A stretch of DNA of 64,000 nt from an uncultured Verrucomicrobiales bacterium (lineage in GTDB: Bacteria > Verrucomicrobiota > Verrucomicrobiia > Verrucomicrobiales > Akkermansiaceae), in NCBI GenBank assembly GCA_937928735.1, contig CALFVF010000011.1, positions 1-64,000 of the forward strand, written 5' to 3'. Position numbers and translations under genes: made by a program. Shown here piece by piece: positions 1-11,292 of the stretch. Each line of letters begins with the position of its first letter. The stretch's first letter is position 1. Below the pieces are notes generated by a model, which saw nothing but the letters and a program-made list of their open reading frames with translations, was not told the origin of the DNA and searched no databases.

Positions 1-232
1 TCTGATTAGGATGATTTCTGATCATGTAGGTGCAAGGCTATTGAGAGGGTTTCTACCAAACCCGTGCACCTTATGCATCCATAATCTCACAAAAGGCTAG
101 ATTTCAGGCAGGATGAGCTGTTTTTCAGGAAGCCCTATTTAGCGCCCTAGCGGCTAGATTACTTTCTACGGATCTCTCCACTCATGAAAAAACTCATGAT
201 AGATCCTATCGGTTAGAAAACACACTGGGCTT

Positions 233-299
233 AAAAAAAGCGACCCGCACTGAAAACAGTTACAGGATCCCTCCCAAAAACCTGTATCCATCAGTGCGG
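233..299 (-). terminator. Candidate terminator downstream of pssA
   Basis: Read on the minus strand, 9-bp perfect arms (299-291 with 253-245) and an inner 6-bp pair are followed after about five bases by a run of seven T (complement of 239-233). It lies about 75 bases past the pssA stop and could end that transcript. The same hairpin might instead belong to a small RNA on the plus strand. Confidence 0.45.
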
Positions 300-324
300 A
301 TCTCTGTGAACAATAACTATTTTT

Positions 325-345
325 ACCTTAACGACAAGGTTTTTT
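325..345 (+). terminator. Candidate rho-independent terminator, plus strand
   Basis: A 5-bp stem (325-329 with 336-340) with a 6-base loop runs straight into six T (340-345). The stem is short. No plus-strand gene ends just upstream inside the window, so it would serve either a gene left of the window or a small RNA starting within 1-300. Confidence 0.4.
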
Positions 346-374
346 CTCTAATTTCTTTGTGAACATACGCTTAA

Positions 375-1178
375 TTATTCCGCAGAATCAATCCTGCGTT
401 GCCAGTTCTTTGAAAGTAAAGGCCTCAAGACTCCATACAGTAAGTACAATGTAAATATAACTGTTGGAGTGTACCACCGAGTGAGCTCATGGACGAGTAA
501 CCATATAATGCAGACGAAGCCCAAGATACTCCAAACAGAGCCTTTTGTGGACCAGTCCACCTTCTTAAAACTTGGATACCTAACATTACTGATCATCAGA
601 CCTGAGAGTCCAAGCATTGCTGCCGCTAATATCCAGCGCCATGCCACGGGCATGTCGGTTTCTTGATTGTAGAGGTGAATCAGTAGAAATGTTAGTGAGG
701 CGATGAAGCCCGCTGCCATCGGGATAGGGATACCTCGGAAGTCCATGGAGTCACCGGGTTTTTTGGGCATATTCGCGAGGCAGTTAAATCGCGCCAAACG
801 TATTGCTCCACAGAGCAAATACACAAAGGCGATGATCCAGCCAATTTTCTCTGGGAGAGAGAATAATACGGCTTTGGAAACCAATAGTGCTGGCGCCATT
901 CCGAAGGAAACAACATCCGCTATCGAATCAAACTCTTGGCCAAAGGGTGATTCCTGCCCCCCTAGACGAGCGAGGCGTCCATCGAGTAAATCAAAGATAC
1001 AGGAGCCAAAAATAAACAAAATTGCGTTTTGATAAAACGGATAGGCCTTGTCGAAGGCTTCGACCTGCATCCCATTGAAAATCGTTAAGACCGCCAAAAA
1101 CCCACAGCAGAGATTCCCTGCTGTCATTGCATTGGGTAGCAAATAGATTTTAGGCTCTTGATAGTCCTCCTCACTCAT
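375..1178 (-). CDS. pssA: CDP-diacylglycerol--serine O-phosphatidyltransferase
   Basis: Transfers phosphatidate from CDP-diacylglycerol to L-serine to make phosphatidylserine, the precursor of phosphatidylethanolamine, in the inner membrane. The CDP-alcohol phosphotransferase signature is complete: D66-G67-x2-A70-R71-x8-G80-x3-D84-x3-D88. Several hydrophobic segments surround it, and 267 residues suits the membrane-bound type II family. The ATG at 1178 is well supported by an AGGAGGTGA ribosome-binding site a few bases upstream. The gene is divergent from the rhodanese-like gene at 1206, with a 27-base gap between start codons. No psd gene is adjacent. Confidence 0.93.
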   Translation of the reverse strand: MSEEDYQEPKIYLLPNAMTAGNLCCGFLAVLTIFNGMQVEAFDKAYPFYQNAILFIFGSCIFDLLDGRLARLGGQESPFGQEFDSIADVVSFGMAPALLVSKAVLFSLPEKIGWIIAFVYLLCGAIRLARFNCLANMPKKPGDSMDFRGIPIPMAAGFIASLTFLLIHLYNQETDMPVAWRWILAAAMLGLSGLMISNVRYPSFKKVDWSTKGSVWSILGFVCIIWLLVHELTRWYTPTVIFTLYLLYGVLRPLLSKNWQRRIDSAE

Positions 1179-1205
1179 GTCACCTCCTAAGAAACACAGG
1201 ATCAG

Positions 1206-1796
1206 ATGAAGAAACAGTGGAAAATTCCACCCAGCCCAGTAATATCACACATTATGATTTCCCTAGACAAAGACTCCACAATGGACGAGCTCACACGCAG
1301 CTACCCAGGAGCGAGGCGTGCCTTGTTTGCAAAATATCATATCGGTGGCTGCAGCTCCTGCGCCTACCAGCCTGAGGAAACAATCTCTGAGGTCTGCCTG
1401 CGTAATTCTCTGGATCTCTCCGAAGTCATCCAACATGTGGAAGACTCCCACAAGCACGATAAAGAACTCCTCATCAGTCCCCAGCAACTCGCGTCTATGA
1501 TAGACAACAGCGCTCCATTCCAGCTCATTGATACGCGCACCCGTGAGGAGCACGAGGCTGTGAGCATTGCTGACTCGCAGTTTCTAACAGAAGCTCTTCA
1601 GCAGAGCATCTTTGCTCAGTGCACACCTGAGAGCACTATTATTCTCTATGATCATACAGGCCGTGATGTACTGGATAAAGTCGCCTGGTTTGTCGGCCAC
1701 TCTTTACCTCAAACCAAGGGGCTCGAGGGCGGGATAGATGCCTACAGCCAACAAATTGATTCTTCACTGCCACGCTACCGACTCGAACTCGATTAA
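1206..1796 (+). CDS. Rhodanese-fold protein lacking the catalytic cysteine, with N-terminal CxxC domain
   Basis: The 196-residue protein has two parts. Residues about 17-85 form a small helical domain with a G-G-C49-S-S-C52 motif, reminiscent of the DUF1858/ScdA-type N-terminal domains linked to thiol or iron-sulfur chemistry. Residues about 90-185 form a rhodanese-like domain (LIDTRTREEHE, then ILYDHTGRD). In active rhodaneses the loop after the Y carries the nucleophilic Cys; here that position is Asp149, so sulfurtransfer is unlikely and a binding role is more plausible. ATG 1206 has AGGA upstream; a later ATG at 1254 is possible. It precedes metH on the same strand by about 110 bases, which may only be positional. 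Confidence 0.7.
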   Translation: MKKQWKIPPSPVISHIMISLDKDSTMDELTRSYPGARRALFAKYHIGGCSSCAYQPEETISEVCLRNSLDLSEVIQHVEDSHKHDKELLISPQQLASMIDNSAPFQLIDTRTREEHEAVSIADSQFLTEALQQSIFAQCTPESTIILYDHTGRDVLDKVAWFVGHSLPQTKGLEGGIDAYSQQIDSSLPRYRLELD

Positions 1797-1908
1797 AAAG
1801 GAACTCACGCATCATCTCATCATGATATGAGGATATGTGGCCTTGCTATTCCCCTATTCTCTTCTAATTTCGCCCTTCTCACCCCTCTCAGTAACCGCTC
1901 ACTATCTC

Positions 1909-4900
1909 ATGGCCAGACCAGACAGCACAGCAGAACTCACCCAGGCTCTCAACGAGCGAATTTTAGTCCTCGATGGGGCGATGGGCACCACGATTCGTGG
2001 CTATGGCCTAAGCGAAGAAGATGCTCGTGGTGAGCAGTTTAAGGACAACGACAAGGATCTGCTGAACAATGGAGACATTCTCAGTATCACACGCCCAGAT
2101 GTGATTCGGGATATCCACATGCGATTCCTCCAAGCAGGGTCTGACATCGTGGAGACAAATTCCTTCTCAGGGACTTCCATCGCCCAGTCTGAGTTCTTTA
2201 TTGAAGATCCACGCGAGTCTGGGGAAGGCCGCAAGGATCCCGATTTCTACCAAGGCGTCATTGAGAACGAATTTCTCATCGACCTCGCCCACGAACTCAA
2301 TGTCGAATCCGCCAAGCTCGCACGCAGTGCCTGTGATGAAGTAGAGGCAGCTACGGGGATCAAACGCTATGTCGCGGGCGCTATTGGCCCTATGACTGTG
2401 GGGCTCAATAACTCCGCAGTTGATCCCAATGACCCTGGATTTCGTGTCGTCACCTGGGATCAGGTCTACCTCGACTACAAACGCCAGATTCGCTCTCTTA
2501 TCGAAGGTGGGATAGACATCATCATGGTGGAAACCATCTTTGATGCGCTGAATTCCAAGTGCGCTCTAGTCGCCGCCCAAGACATCTTTGAAGAAGACGG
2601 TATCCGCCTGCCCATTATCATCTCTGCGGCTGTCGGGCGAGGTGGGGAAACCATGATTTCTGCCCAAAAGGTCGAAGCACTCTGGAATGCCGTTTCCCAT
2701 GTGAATCCTCTCGCTGTAGGGCTCAACTGCTCCTTGGGCCCAGATGAGATGCGTACTTTCATCAGCGAACTCTCCTCTTGCTGTGAAACCTTCGTTTCCT
2801 GCTACCCGAATGCCGGCATGCCAGACCCACTCTCCCCCACGGGTTTCCCCAAGCTCCCCGAGGATATGTATGAGCATCTCAAGGACTTCGCGGAGGCAGG
2901 GTTCATCAACTTCGCTGGTGGCTGCTGTGGCAATACCCCCGAACACATCGAGGCAATTGCCCGAGCTGTCAAAGACGTCAAACCTCGCACCCTTCCCACA
3001 GCCGAGCCCCTGCTGCGACTCTCTGGCACCGAGCCCTATAATCACACCGAGGATAAGAACTTCCTAATGATCGGGGAGCGCACCAATGTCGCAGGATCAC
3101 CGAAGTTTAGAAAACTCATCCAAGAGGGCAAACTCGAAGACGCGCTCAGTGTCGCACGCCAGCAGGTGGACAATGGTGCCCCCGTCATCGATATCTGCTT
3201 TGATGACGGCCTCATTGATGGTGTCGACATGATGACACGCTTCCTTAATCTGGTACAATCTGAACCAGATATCACCAAGGTTCCCATTACAGTGGACTCC
3301 TCCAAATGGGAGATTATTGAAGCTGGCCTCAAGTGCCTCCAGGGCAAGGGTATCGTGAACTCCATCTCGCTAAAAGAAGGAGAAGAGAACTTCAAACGCC
3401 AAGCGCGCACCATCATGAAATACGGCGCGGCTGTGGTTGTGATGGCCTTTGATGAGCAGGGACAAGCCGCGACTTATGAGGAAAAGATCCGAATCTGTGA
3501 GCGCGCCTACAAGATTCTAGTTAATGAAGTTGGCTTTAATCCCCAAGACATCATCTTTGACCCTAACATTCTCACTGTAGCCACTGGTATCGAGGAGCAC
3601 AATAACTACGCGGTGGATTTCTTTAACGCCACCAAATGGATCAAAGACAATCTCCCCGGTGCCAAGATCTCAGGAGGCGTGTCCAATGTCTCCTTCTCCT
3701 TCCGTGGGAATAACCCCGTGCGCGAGGCCATGCACGCCGCCTTCCTCTACCATGCTGGCAAAAACGGCATGGACATGGGCATTGTCAATGCCGGCATGTT
3801 AGAAGTCTACGATGAGGTGAAGCCCAAGATGCTCAAGCACGTCGAAGACGTGCTACTCAATCGCGACCCAGACGCCACTGAGCGCTTACTTGACTATGCC
3901 GAGCAATTTCGTGGCGTGAAAAAGAAAGCGCAAGAGGAAGATCTCAGCTGGCGCGAAACCACCGTGGAGAAGCGCCTCGAATACGCCCTACTCAAGGGTA
4001 TCGACACCTTTATCACCGAAGACACCGAGGAGGCGCGCCAGCAGTATGGCCGCCCGCTCAAGGTCATTGAAGGCCCTCTGATGGATGGGATGTCAGTGGT
4101 GGGTGATCTCTTTGGTGCGGGTAAAATGTTCCTCCCCCAAGTGGTGAAATCCGCCCGTGTGATGAAGAAGTCTGTCGCCTATCTGGAGCCCTACATGGAG
4201 GAAGAAAAGGAAGAGCATATTCTCAAGCGCATTTCTGAGTTACAAATAGAAACTCCTGAGCTCAGTGAGTCCAATGCCCGCATTCAGGTCGAAAAGTCCA
4301 TGTCCGCTGGCCGTATCGTCATGGCCACTGTGAAAGGAGACGTGCATGATATTGGTAAAAATATTGTCGGGGTCGTGCTCGCCTGCAATGGCTTTGAGGT
4401 CATTGACTTAGGAGTCATGGTGCCCTGTGACAAGATCCTTGAAATCGCTGTGGAGAAGCAAGTCGATGTTATCGGTCTCTCTGGCCTCATCACCCCTTCT
4501 CTGGATGAAATGGTCCACGTCGCAAAGGAAATGGAGCGCCGCGGCCTAAAAATCCCAGTACTAGTGGGAGGAGCCACCACCTCGCCCGCCCACACAGCGG
4601 TGAAGATCGCCCATCACTACAGTGGTGCAATTGTCCACGTACTGGATGCCTCACGCTCAGTTCCTGTCACCACCTCCCTCATCAGTGAAGAGCAGCGAGA
4701 AGACTTTATTGCGAAGAATGAAGAGCGCCACCAGAAGCTGCGCGACACCTTTAATAAAAAGAGCAAACCCGTCATCTCACTGGCCAAAGCTCGCGAAAAT
4801 GCACCCAAATTCGACTGGAAAAACTACACACCTGCCAAGCCTGAGTTCACAGGAGTGCGCGTCTTAGAAAACCAGTCCCTGCGCGAGCTCGCCGACTATA

Positions 4901-5757
4901 TCGACTGGACACCCTTCTTCCACGCCTGGGAGCTGCGCGGCGTCTGGGACCGAGAGACTAAAGTCCTCAAAACGCGCAATGAAGCCGGTGCCGCCGAGGC
5001 TGCCAAGCTCTACATCGATGCCCAAGAACTCCTCGAAGACATTATTGAGCACAAGCGCTTCACCGCGCGTGGAGTCTATGGCTTCTTCCCTGCTAACTCC
5101 TCGGGAGATGACATCACAATCTGGAGCGATAAAGATCGCCAGACACCGAGAGCGAATTTCTACACACTGCGCCAGCAGATTGAGAAAAGTAGTGGCAAGC
5201 CCAACAATGCTCTTAGTGACTATGTCGCCCCCGATAAGGCCGATGACTATATCGGCGGCTTTGTTGTGGGTATTCACGGAGCTGACGAATGGGCCGAGGA
5301 ACTCAAGACCAAACAGCTCGATGACTACAAGGCCATCATGGTCAAAGCCATTGCTGATCGTCTCGCTGAGGCATGTGCCGAACTCCTCCACCATCGTGCG
5401 CGAGTTGCCTGGGGCTATGAGCGCAGTAATGAGTTTAACCACAATGAGCTCATTAAGGAAATCTACCGAGGCATTCGCCCGGCTCCCGGCTACCCCTCCC
5501 AGCCTGACCACACCGAGAAAACCACGCTCTTTGAGCTACTCGATGCCCCCACCCACACAGGAGTCGAGCTCACCGAGTCTTGTGCCATGCACCCCGGGGC
5601 TGCCGTTTCTGGCCTTCTGTTCTCCCACCCAGAGTCTCACTACTTCGCTATCAGTGACTTACAGAAAGACCAGATCGAAGACTATGCCACCCGCAAGGAC
5701 TGGGACACCCAAAAGGCAGAAACATGGCTAGGCCCATGGTTAGGCTATAGTGAGTAG
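1909..5757 (+). CDS. metH: Cobalamin-dependent methionine synthase
   Basis: Cytosolic enzyme moving a methyl group from 5-methyltetrahydrofolate through cobalamin to homocysteine. From the ATG at 1909 it is 1282 residues, usual for full-length MetH. Domains run in order: homocysteine-binding barrel with zinc ligands C274 (LNCSLGP) and C339/C340 (GGCCGN); pterin-binding barrel (starting near [10 protein letters not shown]); cap and B12 domain with the base-off ligand His813 in GDVHDIGK; C-terminal reactivation domain that binds AdoMet (RPAPGYP motif). The frame is open from 1837, but the first 24 codons look like leader and the conserved N-terminus (LDGAMGTTI) starts soon after 1909. No cobalamin riboswitch is visible upstream. 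Confidence 0.97.
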   Translation: MARPDSTAELTQALNERILVLDGAMGTTIRGYGLSEEDARGEQFKDNDKDLLNNGDILSITRPDVIRDIHMRFLQAGSDIVETNSFSGTSIAQSEFFIEDPRESGEGRKDPDFYQGVIENEFLIDLAHELNVESAKLARSACDEVEAATGIKRYVAGAIGPMTVGLNNSAVDPNDPGFRVVTWDQVYLDYKRQIRSLIEGGIDIIMVETIFDALNSKCALVAAQDIFEEDGIRLPIIISAAVGRGGETMISAQKVEALWNAVSHVNPLAVGLNCSLGPDEMRTFISELSSCCETFVSCYPNAGMPDPLSPTGFPKLPEDMYEHLKDFAEAGFINFAGGCCGNTPEHIEAIARAVKDVKPRTLPTAEPLLRLSGTEPYNHTEDKNFLMIGERTNVAGSPKFRKLIQEGKLEDALSVARQQVDNGAPVIDICFDDGLIDGVDMMTRFLNLVQSEPDITKVPITVDSSKWEIIEAGLKCLQGKGIVNSISLKEGEENFKRQARTIMKYGAAVVVMAFDEQGQAATYEEKIRICERAYKILVNEVGFNPQDIIFDPNILTVATGIEEHNNYAVDFFNATKWIKDNLPGAKISGGVSNVSFSFRGNNPVREAMHAAFLYHAGKNGMDMGIVNAGMLEVYDEVKPKMLKHVEDVLLNRDPDATERLLDYAEQFRGVKKKAQEEDLSWRETTVEKRLEYALLKGIDTFITEDTEEARQQYGRPLKVIEGPLMDGMSVVGDLFGAGKMFLPQVVKSARVMKKSVAYLEPYMEEEKEEHILKRISELQIETPELSESNARIQVEKSMSAGRIVMATVKGDVHDIGKNIVGVVLACNGFEVIDLGVMVPCDKILEIAVEKQVDVIGLSGLITPSLDEMVHVAKEMERRGLKIPVLVGGATTSPAHTAVKIAHHYSGAIVHVLDASRSVPVTTSLISEEQREDFIAKNEERHQKLRDTFNKKSKPVISLAKARENAPKFDWKNYTPAKPEFTGVRVLENQSLRELADYIDWTPFFHAWELRGVWDRETKVLKTRNEAGAAEAAKLYIDAQELLEDIIEHKRFTARGVYGFFPANSSGDDITIWSDKDRQTPRANFYTLRQQIEKSSGKPNNALSDYVAPDKADDYIGGFVVGIHGADEWAEELKTKQLDDYKAIMVKAIADRLAEACAELLHHRARVAWGYERSNEFNHNELIKEIYRGIRPAPGYPSQPDHTEKTTLFELLDAPTHTGVELTESCAMHPGAAVSGLLFSHPESHYFAISDLQKDQIEDYATRKDWDTQKAETWLGPWLGYSE

Positions 5758-5792
5758 GCAAGCACGTAAACTGAGAGATTATCTATAAGCAG

Positions 5793-5819
5793 TTGGGGTA
5801 TTGGGGTATTGGGGTATTG
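5793..5819. repeat. 8-bp tandem repeat (TTGGGGTA), about 3.4 copies
   Basis: Three perfect copies of TTGGGGTA plus a partial TTG lie between metH (ends 5757) and the lipoprotein gene (starts 5910). Perfect short tandem repeats of this kind can change copy number by slippage. It sits about 90 bases before the lipoprotein start, where a change could alter promoter spacing. There are only three G4 tracts. Confidence 0.85.
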
Positions 5820-5909
5820 CAGCTGACAATCTAACAGCTTTAGGTTTCTAACTTGACTTGTCCTCACGTCATATGCTTCAAATAGAATATTCTTAGGCCA
5901 ATCCTTATC

Positions 5910-6866
5910 ATGAAGCTGTCATCTTGTTTTCCACTATTCCCCCTTTCCGGTATTCTCCTATTCACCAGTTGTACAAACAACGAGGAAGCCTTCCTTGAGG
6001 AAATTGATCACCTCGAAGGACGAGTTCATAAACTCGAAGGCTCTCTAAACAAACTGAGAAATGAACGTGACCACTACGCCAATCAGTACAAACAATACAG
6101 AGAAAGAGCGATTGTCGCAGAAGTCACACTCAAAGAACTGCAACTGTCTGACAGCAGTGCGGATGACGCCTCTCAAAAAGAAGCCGCACTCAAAGCACTC
6201 AAAGAAGAGCGGGAACTACGCCGTATTAAAGGCCTCGTTGATGAGCAGCAAGCCCTTCTCGACACCTTTATTGGAACAGAGTTTAAGAGCCTAAAGACCA
6301 ACTCTGGCAAAGAATATCTCTCCGCAAAAGTCGTCTCCGCCTCACCCATTGACATCGGTATTATGCACCAGAGCGGGAAAGTCACCCTCACTTATGATGC
6401 ACTTCCCGAAGAGATTTCTGAACAGATCGGCTACAACGAGGAAACCGCGGAATATGAGATCAAACGCCGCGCAGAAGAAGCCAAAGGTAAGAGCTCTTCC
6501 TCTCTTCGTAGCTCCACAGGAAGTCGCTCACAAGTCGCTAGCAATTCACAGCCTCGCACAATCACAAGAAGCACATCTGGGCCCACAGAAGAAACAGCAG
6601 ACCCAAAAGGCGTGATTTCTACCAAGGTAACACGCACATACAATCAAGGCGGTAAGACATACAAAGATATCGTCGTCATGGCACGCTCCAACGTCCACGC
6701 ACGATTAGTTGTTAATTCTGAGAAAATTATCACTATCGCGCCTAATGTGACCCAAAGTCACGACGTGATTTCTAAACCAGGCGGAGACTTCTCCGTACAA
6801 CTCGTCACATATTCAGGGACTGTTTTAGACTCAAAGGTAATCGCCAAGCGTAAAATTGGGCTTTAG
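5910..6866 (+). CDS. Predicted lipoprotein with coiled coil, function unknown
   Basis: 318 residues. The N-terminus is a short hydrophobic signal ending in a lipobox (LLFTS then C21), so it is probably lipidated. Residues about 26-105 are charged and heptad-like, predicting a coiled coil. The middle part (about 110-180) may be a small beta domain (ALLDTFIGTEFKSL onward). Residues about 190-225 are a Ser/Thr/Arg-rich low-complexity linker. The C-terminal 90 residues look like a beta-rich domain (VTRTYNQGGKTYKDIVV). I do not recognise the family. Its stop codon abuts the first copy of the dispersed palindromic repeat. Confidence 0.7.
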   Translation: MKLSSCFPLFPLSGILLFTSCTNNEEAFLEEIDHLEGRVHKLEGSLNKLRNERDHYANQYKQYRERAIVAEVTLKELQLSDSSADDASQKEAALKALKEERELRRIKGLVDEQQALLDTFIGTEFKSLKTNSGKEYLSAKVVSASPIDIGIMHQSGKVTLTYDALPEEISEQIGYNEETAEYEIKRRAEEAKGKSSSSLRSSTGSRSQVASNSQPRTITRSTSGPTEETADPKGVISTKVTRTYNQGGKTYKDIVVMARSNVHARLVVNSEKIITIAPNVTQSHDVISKPGGDFSVQLVTYSGTVLDSKVIAKRKIGL

Positions 6867-6870
6867 GTCA

Positions 6871-7030
6871 CTAGAGCTCACCTGCCTTCAATAGAGAAAC
6901 GCCTTCGAACTGTTTCCGATCAAGGCAAACGCAATTTCTTTTGCACGGATTCATAAGAATTATGGGCGATAGAGAGATGAAGAAATCTGAAGGCATTTTC
7001 AGAAACTAGATCATTTCAGCCCATAGCGGA
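6871..7030. repeat. Dispersed palindromic repeat, copy A
   Basis: First of three related intergenic copies (others 19206-19377 and 44962-45128). The best conserved stretch is 6890-7015: GCCTTC near 6901, then GATCAAGGCAAACGCAAT, a central ATTCATAAGAAT at about 6950-6961, and a terminal GAAGGCATTTTC that is the reverse complement of the left end. Copy A is decayed at its right flank. The element is noncoding and would fold into a long imperfect hairpin if transcribed. Confidence 0.75.
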
Positions 7031-7105
7031 ATCAAGCCGCACCCCAAAGCCATGGAAAGCTCTAAAGAGGGGTGCGAACAACAGCCGTAAGTCCAGGAGG
7101 TCATA

Positions 7106-7137
7106 TGGTATAATCATACCAATCATGCAATTCATGA
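7106..7137. promoter_or_regulatory. Candidate operator region upstream of the importer operon
   Basis: A 16-base palindrome (TGGTAT, four bases, ATACCA; 7106-7121) is followed by GCAATTCATGA at 7127-7137. The same 11 bases occur at 20609-20619 upstream of the sigma-54 promoter of glnB. This points to a shared activator site, but no regulator gene is nearby to name it. Confidence 0.45.
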
Positions 7138-7156
7138 GTTCTTCTAATTCTTCGTG

Positions 7157-7172
7157 GTATGCCAAATGCTTT
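7157..7172 (+). promoter_or_regulatory. Candidate sigma-54 promoter of the importer operon
   Basis: TGGTAT-N5-ATGCT keeps the invariant GG (7158-7159) and GC (7170-7171) with the required 10-base spacing. It deviates from TGGCAC-N5-TTGCW at three positions, so it is weaker than the glnB promoter. It would place the transcript start near 7183, about 20 bases before the ATG at 7204. Confidence 0.5.
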
Positions 7173-7203
7173 TCTATAGATGATGTAACCAATCATCTGC
7201 CTT

Positions 7204-8568
<1,365 letters not shown>

Positions 8569-8635
8569 AAGTTGTCCTCAGGACACACAACTCCTCCCAA
8601 ACGTTACTAACGACCCAAAAACTCCCTAAACTACC

Positions 8636-8675
8636 TAAGGTTCCCTGTGTTTCAGACTATTCACAGGGAACCTTA
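8636..8675 (+). other. Intercistronic 14-bp stem-loop
   Basis: A perfect 14-bp inverted repeat (8636-8649 with 8662-8675) encloses a 12-base loop between the receptor and permease genes. No T run follows (the next bases are CCCACTTTAAAAAG), so it is not a standard terminator. By analogy with other ABC operons, such a structure protects the upstream message from 3' exonucleases and gives more receptor than permease. That role is inference. Confidence 0.75.
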
Positions 8676-8702
8676 CCCACTTTAAAAAGAGAGTATTGCC
8701 CT

Positions 8703-10331
8703 ATGGCTAACAAATCTATCGATACTATTAAATACGGTTTACTGCGCATTATTGACGTCAGTGGATTCACCATCTTTGATCCCGTCGTTCGCCTCCTATT
8801 TGGCGAAGAACCTGCCAAGCAGACCTCAAAGATCCTCAAGTACATTGTTATCCCCACGATCTTCCTATTCGTCTGTATTTGGCTCTGGGCGAGTATTGCC
8901 CCAACGCATAAGACAAAATCTGGCCAGGTACCTACTCCTTCTCAAGTGATTGAAACTGTCGAAACTAACTACAGACAGTATGAGAGAGAGCAGGAAAAGA
9001 AAACCGCCTTCCTAACAACAGGCAGTGAACGAGACGCTCAAATCAAAGCTGCCAAAGAGCGCCTCAAGTCACTTGAGGAAGAATCCAAGGCCGCCCAGAG
9101 TGAACTCACCAAAGTAGAGGAAAGCTCTCTCACAGAAATAGAGAATAATCTCGCCCCCTTTAAAAAGGAAATTGAAGCCATCGCGGCCAAGCTAAAGACT
9201 TTAACAAGTAGCGCGAAGACCGAGCAAACCGCCCTCGCCGATGCTATCGCTGCTGGCACAGCTAAGCCTGAGACTCTGATCCAAGCCATCGCTGACTTCG
9301 AGACGCAGAAAGAAGCTCTCACCGAAAAGCGCTCAGAGCTCAACAAGCAGCTCACGGAAGCCCGCGAAGATCCCGATGCCCTTAAGGCAGCGCGACTCCG
9401 TGCCAATGCTGTGGCGAATGAAATTCAACACACAAATAGTGTCATTGATCACTACGAGAAGAAAAACAGAGAATATCAGGTCAATGAACTAATGACCAAG
9501 GCAGATGCTGCTGCCGCTCTCGCAAGTAGCTCAAAAGACCCCAAAGACATTCTCAAAGCCGCCAAAGACCAAGTACGCAATACCAAGAAGATCGAAGATG
9601 TCCAAGAGCGCGAATACGCCCCGACTTCCACTGTCTTCTGGCACCAGATTAAGCGCAGTATCTTCACTGTATTTGTCGGCTTCGTTATTGCTGCTGTCAT
9701 CGCCATACCGATCGGTATGATGTGTGGTCTCAACCGCATTGCCATGGCTTGCTTCACCCCGATCATCTCGATCTTTAAGCCCGTCTCCCCTGTGGTGTGG
9801 CTCTTGATTTTCCAGATCATTGTCGGTGCTTTCTTCCCAGATCCAGAGAACCACCCCCTCTTTGTTCTCTCCTCAACCTTGCCCTTCATCCAGGATCTTG
9901 GGGTCAACCCAGCGATGGTCTTCTCTGCTTGTACAGTAGCTATGTGTGCTGTCTGGCCAGCTCTTGTGAACACGGCTCTTGCGGTATCCTCCATTGAGCA
10001 AGATCACCTCAATGTCGCCCGTGTGCTTAAGCTCGGCTTCTTCGATCGTCTCTTTAAGATCATCATCCCTTCTTCCCTACCACTCGTATTCGCAGGACTG
10101 CGTATCTCACTGGGTGTTGGTTGGATGGTGCTGATTGCTGCGGAAGCACTCTCTTCCTCAGATGGTCTCGGCAAGTTCGTCTGGGATGAATACCAAAATG
10201 GCTCATCCTTCTCCTTCGCCAATATCATTATGGCCTGCTTCATTGTCGGTATCATTGGTTTCTTCCTCGATCGACTCATGATCTGTCTCCAACGCCTCGT
10301 CTCCTTTGATGAAGATGGCGCCACTGTCTAA
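8703..10331 (+). CDS. nrtB: NrtB-type ABC permease with long N-terminal coiled-coil extension
   Basis: Membrane subunit of the importer. The C-terminal half (about 305-535) is a BPD-type permease domain with several membrane helices and the coupling-loop motif [18 protein letters not shown]. This part alone has the size of ordinary NrtB proteins. Ahead of it are about 300 extra residues: a soluble start, a membrane helix (about 48-66) and a Glu/Lys/Ala-rich coiled coil (about 80-290) that would lie outside the membrane. The extension looks in-frame and intact. ATG 8703 has an AAGAGAG ribosome-binding site. The spacing of 17 bases to the first ATPase indicates co-transcription. Confidence 0.85.
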   Translation: MANKSIDTIKYGLLRIIDVSGFTIFDPVVRLLFGEEPAKQTSKILKYIVIPTIFLFVCIWLWASIAPTHKTKSGQVPTPSQVIETVETNYRQYEREQEKKTAFLTTGSERDAQIKAAKERLKSLEEESKAAQSELTKVEESSLTEIENNLAPFKKEIEAIAAKLKTLTSSAKTEQTALADAIAAGTAKPETLIQAIADFETQKEALTEKRSELNKQLTEAREDPDALKAARLRANAVANEIQHTNSVIDHYEKKNREYQVNELMTKADAAAALASSSKDPKDILKAAKDQVRNTKKIEDVQEREYAPTSTVFWHQIKRSIFTVFVGFVIAAVIAIPIGMMCGLNRIAMACFTPIISIFKPVSPVVWLLIFQIIVGAFFPDPENHPLFVLSSTLPFIQDLGVNPAMVFSACTVAMCAVWPALVNTALAVSSIEQDHLNVARVLKLGFFDRLFKIIIPSSLPLVFAGLRISLGVGWMVLIAAEALSSSDGLGKFVWDEYQNGSSFSFANIIMACFIVGIIGFFLDRLMICLQRLVSFDEDGATV

Positions 10332-10348
10332 CACACACGAATAGAACC

Positions 10349-11251
10349 ATGTCTTTTCTAGAACTTAAGGATGTTTCCATCGGATTTGGCCCCGTGAGTA
10401 ATCGCTACGAGGTGCTTCAGAATGTAAACTTATCCATCAAAGAGAATGAATTTGTCGCCGTCATTGGCTTCTCTGGCAGTGGTAAGTCCACCCTCATGAA
10501 CTTACTCGCCGGTCTGGAGAAACCAGATAAGGGCGAGGTACTACTCAGAGGCCAGCCGATCACAGGCCCTGGTCCAGAGCTAGGTATGATGTTTCAGAAC
10601 TACTCACTACTTCCTTGGATGAGTGTGTATGAAAATATCGACCTAGCCGTACGCAGTGCGCGCCCAGAAATCGCACGCTCTGAGCGCAAGGACTACATCA
10701 TGCACTACATCAGCATGGTGAAACTCGACCACGCCCCAGACAAGAAGCCCCATGAGCTCTCAGGCGGTATGCGCCAGAGAGCCTCACTCGCCAGAACACT
10801 CTGCATAAGACCTGAAGTACTATTGTTAGATGAGCCACTCTCAGCTCTCGACGCTCTAACACGCTCTGACCTGCAAGATGAAATTCTACGCATCTGGGGT
10901 GAAGATAAGAAAACGGTCGTCATGATTACCAATGACGTGGATGAAGCCGTTCTTATGACAGACCGTATCGTGCCACTCACTATGGGGCCCGCTGCCACAC
11001 TGGACACACCCTTTGAGGTAAATATGGCGCGTCCTCGTGATCGCTACACGCTCAATAACAACCAAGAGTTCATCCGTCTAAAGACAGATATCACCTCCTA
11101 TATGATGGGGCTCAGTCAGGAGAAGAAGAAAGCTGCCGCCGCGAAAGTCCCTATGCCAGATATCGCGCCTAAGGACTTCTCTCTCCCCTCCAAGCGCCTC
11201 GGCTTTAAGAACCTCCAGGCTGTCAGCCCTGCATCCAGCTCAAAGGCCTAA
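10349..11251 (+). CDS. ABC transporter ATP-binding protein (NrtC/NrtD-like), first of two
   Basis: One of two different ATPases powering the importer. Walker A is GFSGSGKST (40-48), the signature is LSGG (137-140), Walker B is LLLDEP (158-163) and the D-loop follows (SALDAL). The H-loop position, His in most ABC ATPases, is Asn195 (ITNDVDEA). The partner ATPase has the normal His, so a heterodimer would have unequal sites. The protein is 300 residues, with a C-terminal tail of about 50 residues rich in Lys and Ala. It lacks the receptor-like domain found at the end of cyanobacterial NrtC. Confidence 0.88.
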   Translation: MSFLELKDVSIGFGPVSNRYEVLQNVNLSIKENEFVAVIGFSGSGKSTLMNLLAGLEKPDKGEVLLRGQPITGPGPELGMMFQNYSLLPWMSVYENIDLAVRSARPEIARSERKDYIMHYISMVKLDHAPDKKPHELSGGMRQRASLARTLCIRPEVLLLDEPLSALDALTRSDLQDEILRIWGEDKKTVVMITNDVDEAVLMTDRIVPLTMGPAATLDTPFEVNMARPRDRYTLNNNQEFIRLKTDITSYMMGLSQEKKKAAAAKVPMPDIAPKDFSLPSKRLGFKNLQAVSPASSSKA

Positions 11252-11292
11252 ATCGCCCACCACACATCTAACAATTCCTTTTCATTTTACCA

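Larger units (their letters stand above)
1..374. other. Intergenic region at the left edge, rich in hairpins
   Basis: I see no gene here. The stretch holds several inverted repeats. A 6-bp arm pair (29-34 with 65-70) encloses a second 6-bp pair (47-52 with 58-63). A 9-bp pair (245-253 with 291-299) encloses a 6-bp pair (261-266 with 281-286). A short stem at 325-340 is followed by T residues. The density of structure suggests terminators or a small RNA gene, but no known RNA family was recognised. Confidence 0.45.

Noticed and set aside
1797-1908. Cobalamin or SAM riboswitch before metH
   Set aside because: The gap is only 112 bases and holds none of the conserved riboswitch core words.
4864-5511. 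Long open frame on the minus strand inside metH
   Set aside because: It is antisense to strongly conserved metH codons and resembles no protein.
5793-5819. G-quadruplex from the TTGGGGTA repeat
   Set aside because: Only three G4 tracts are present; a single-strand quadruplex needs four.
8636-8675. Terminator between the receptor and permease genes
   Set aside because: No T run follows and the downstream genes have no separate promoter that I can see; a stabilising stem fits better.
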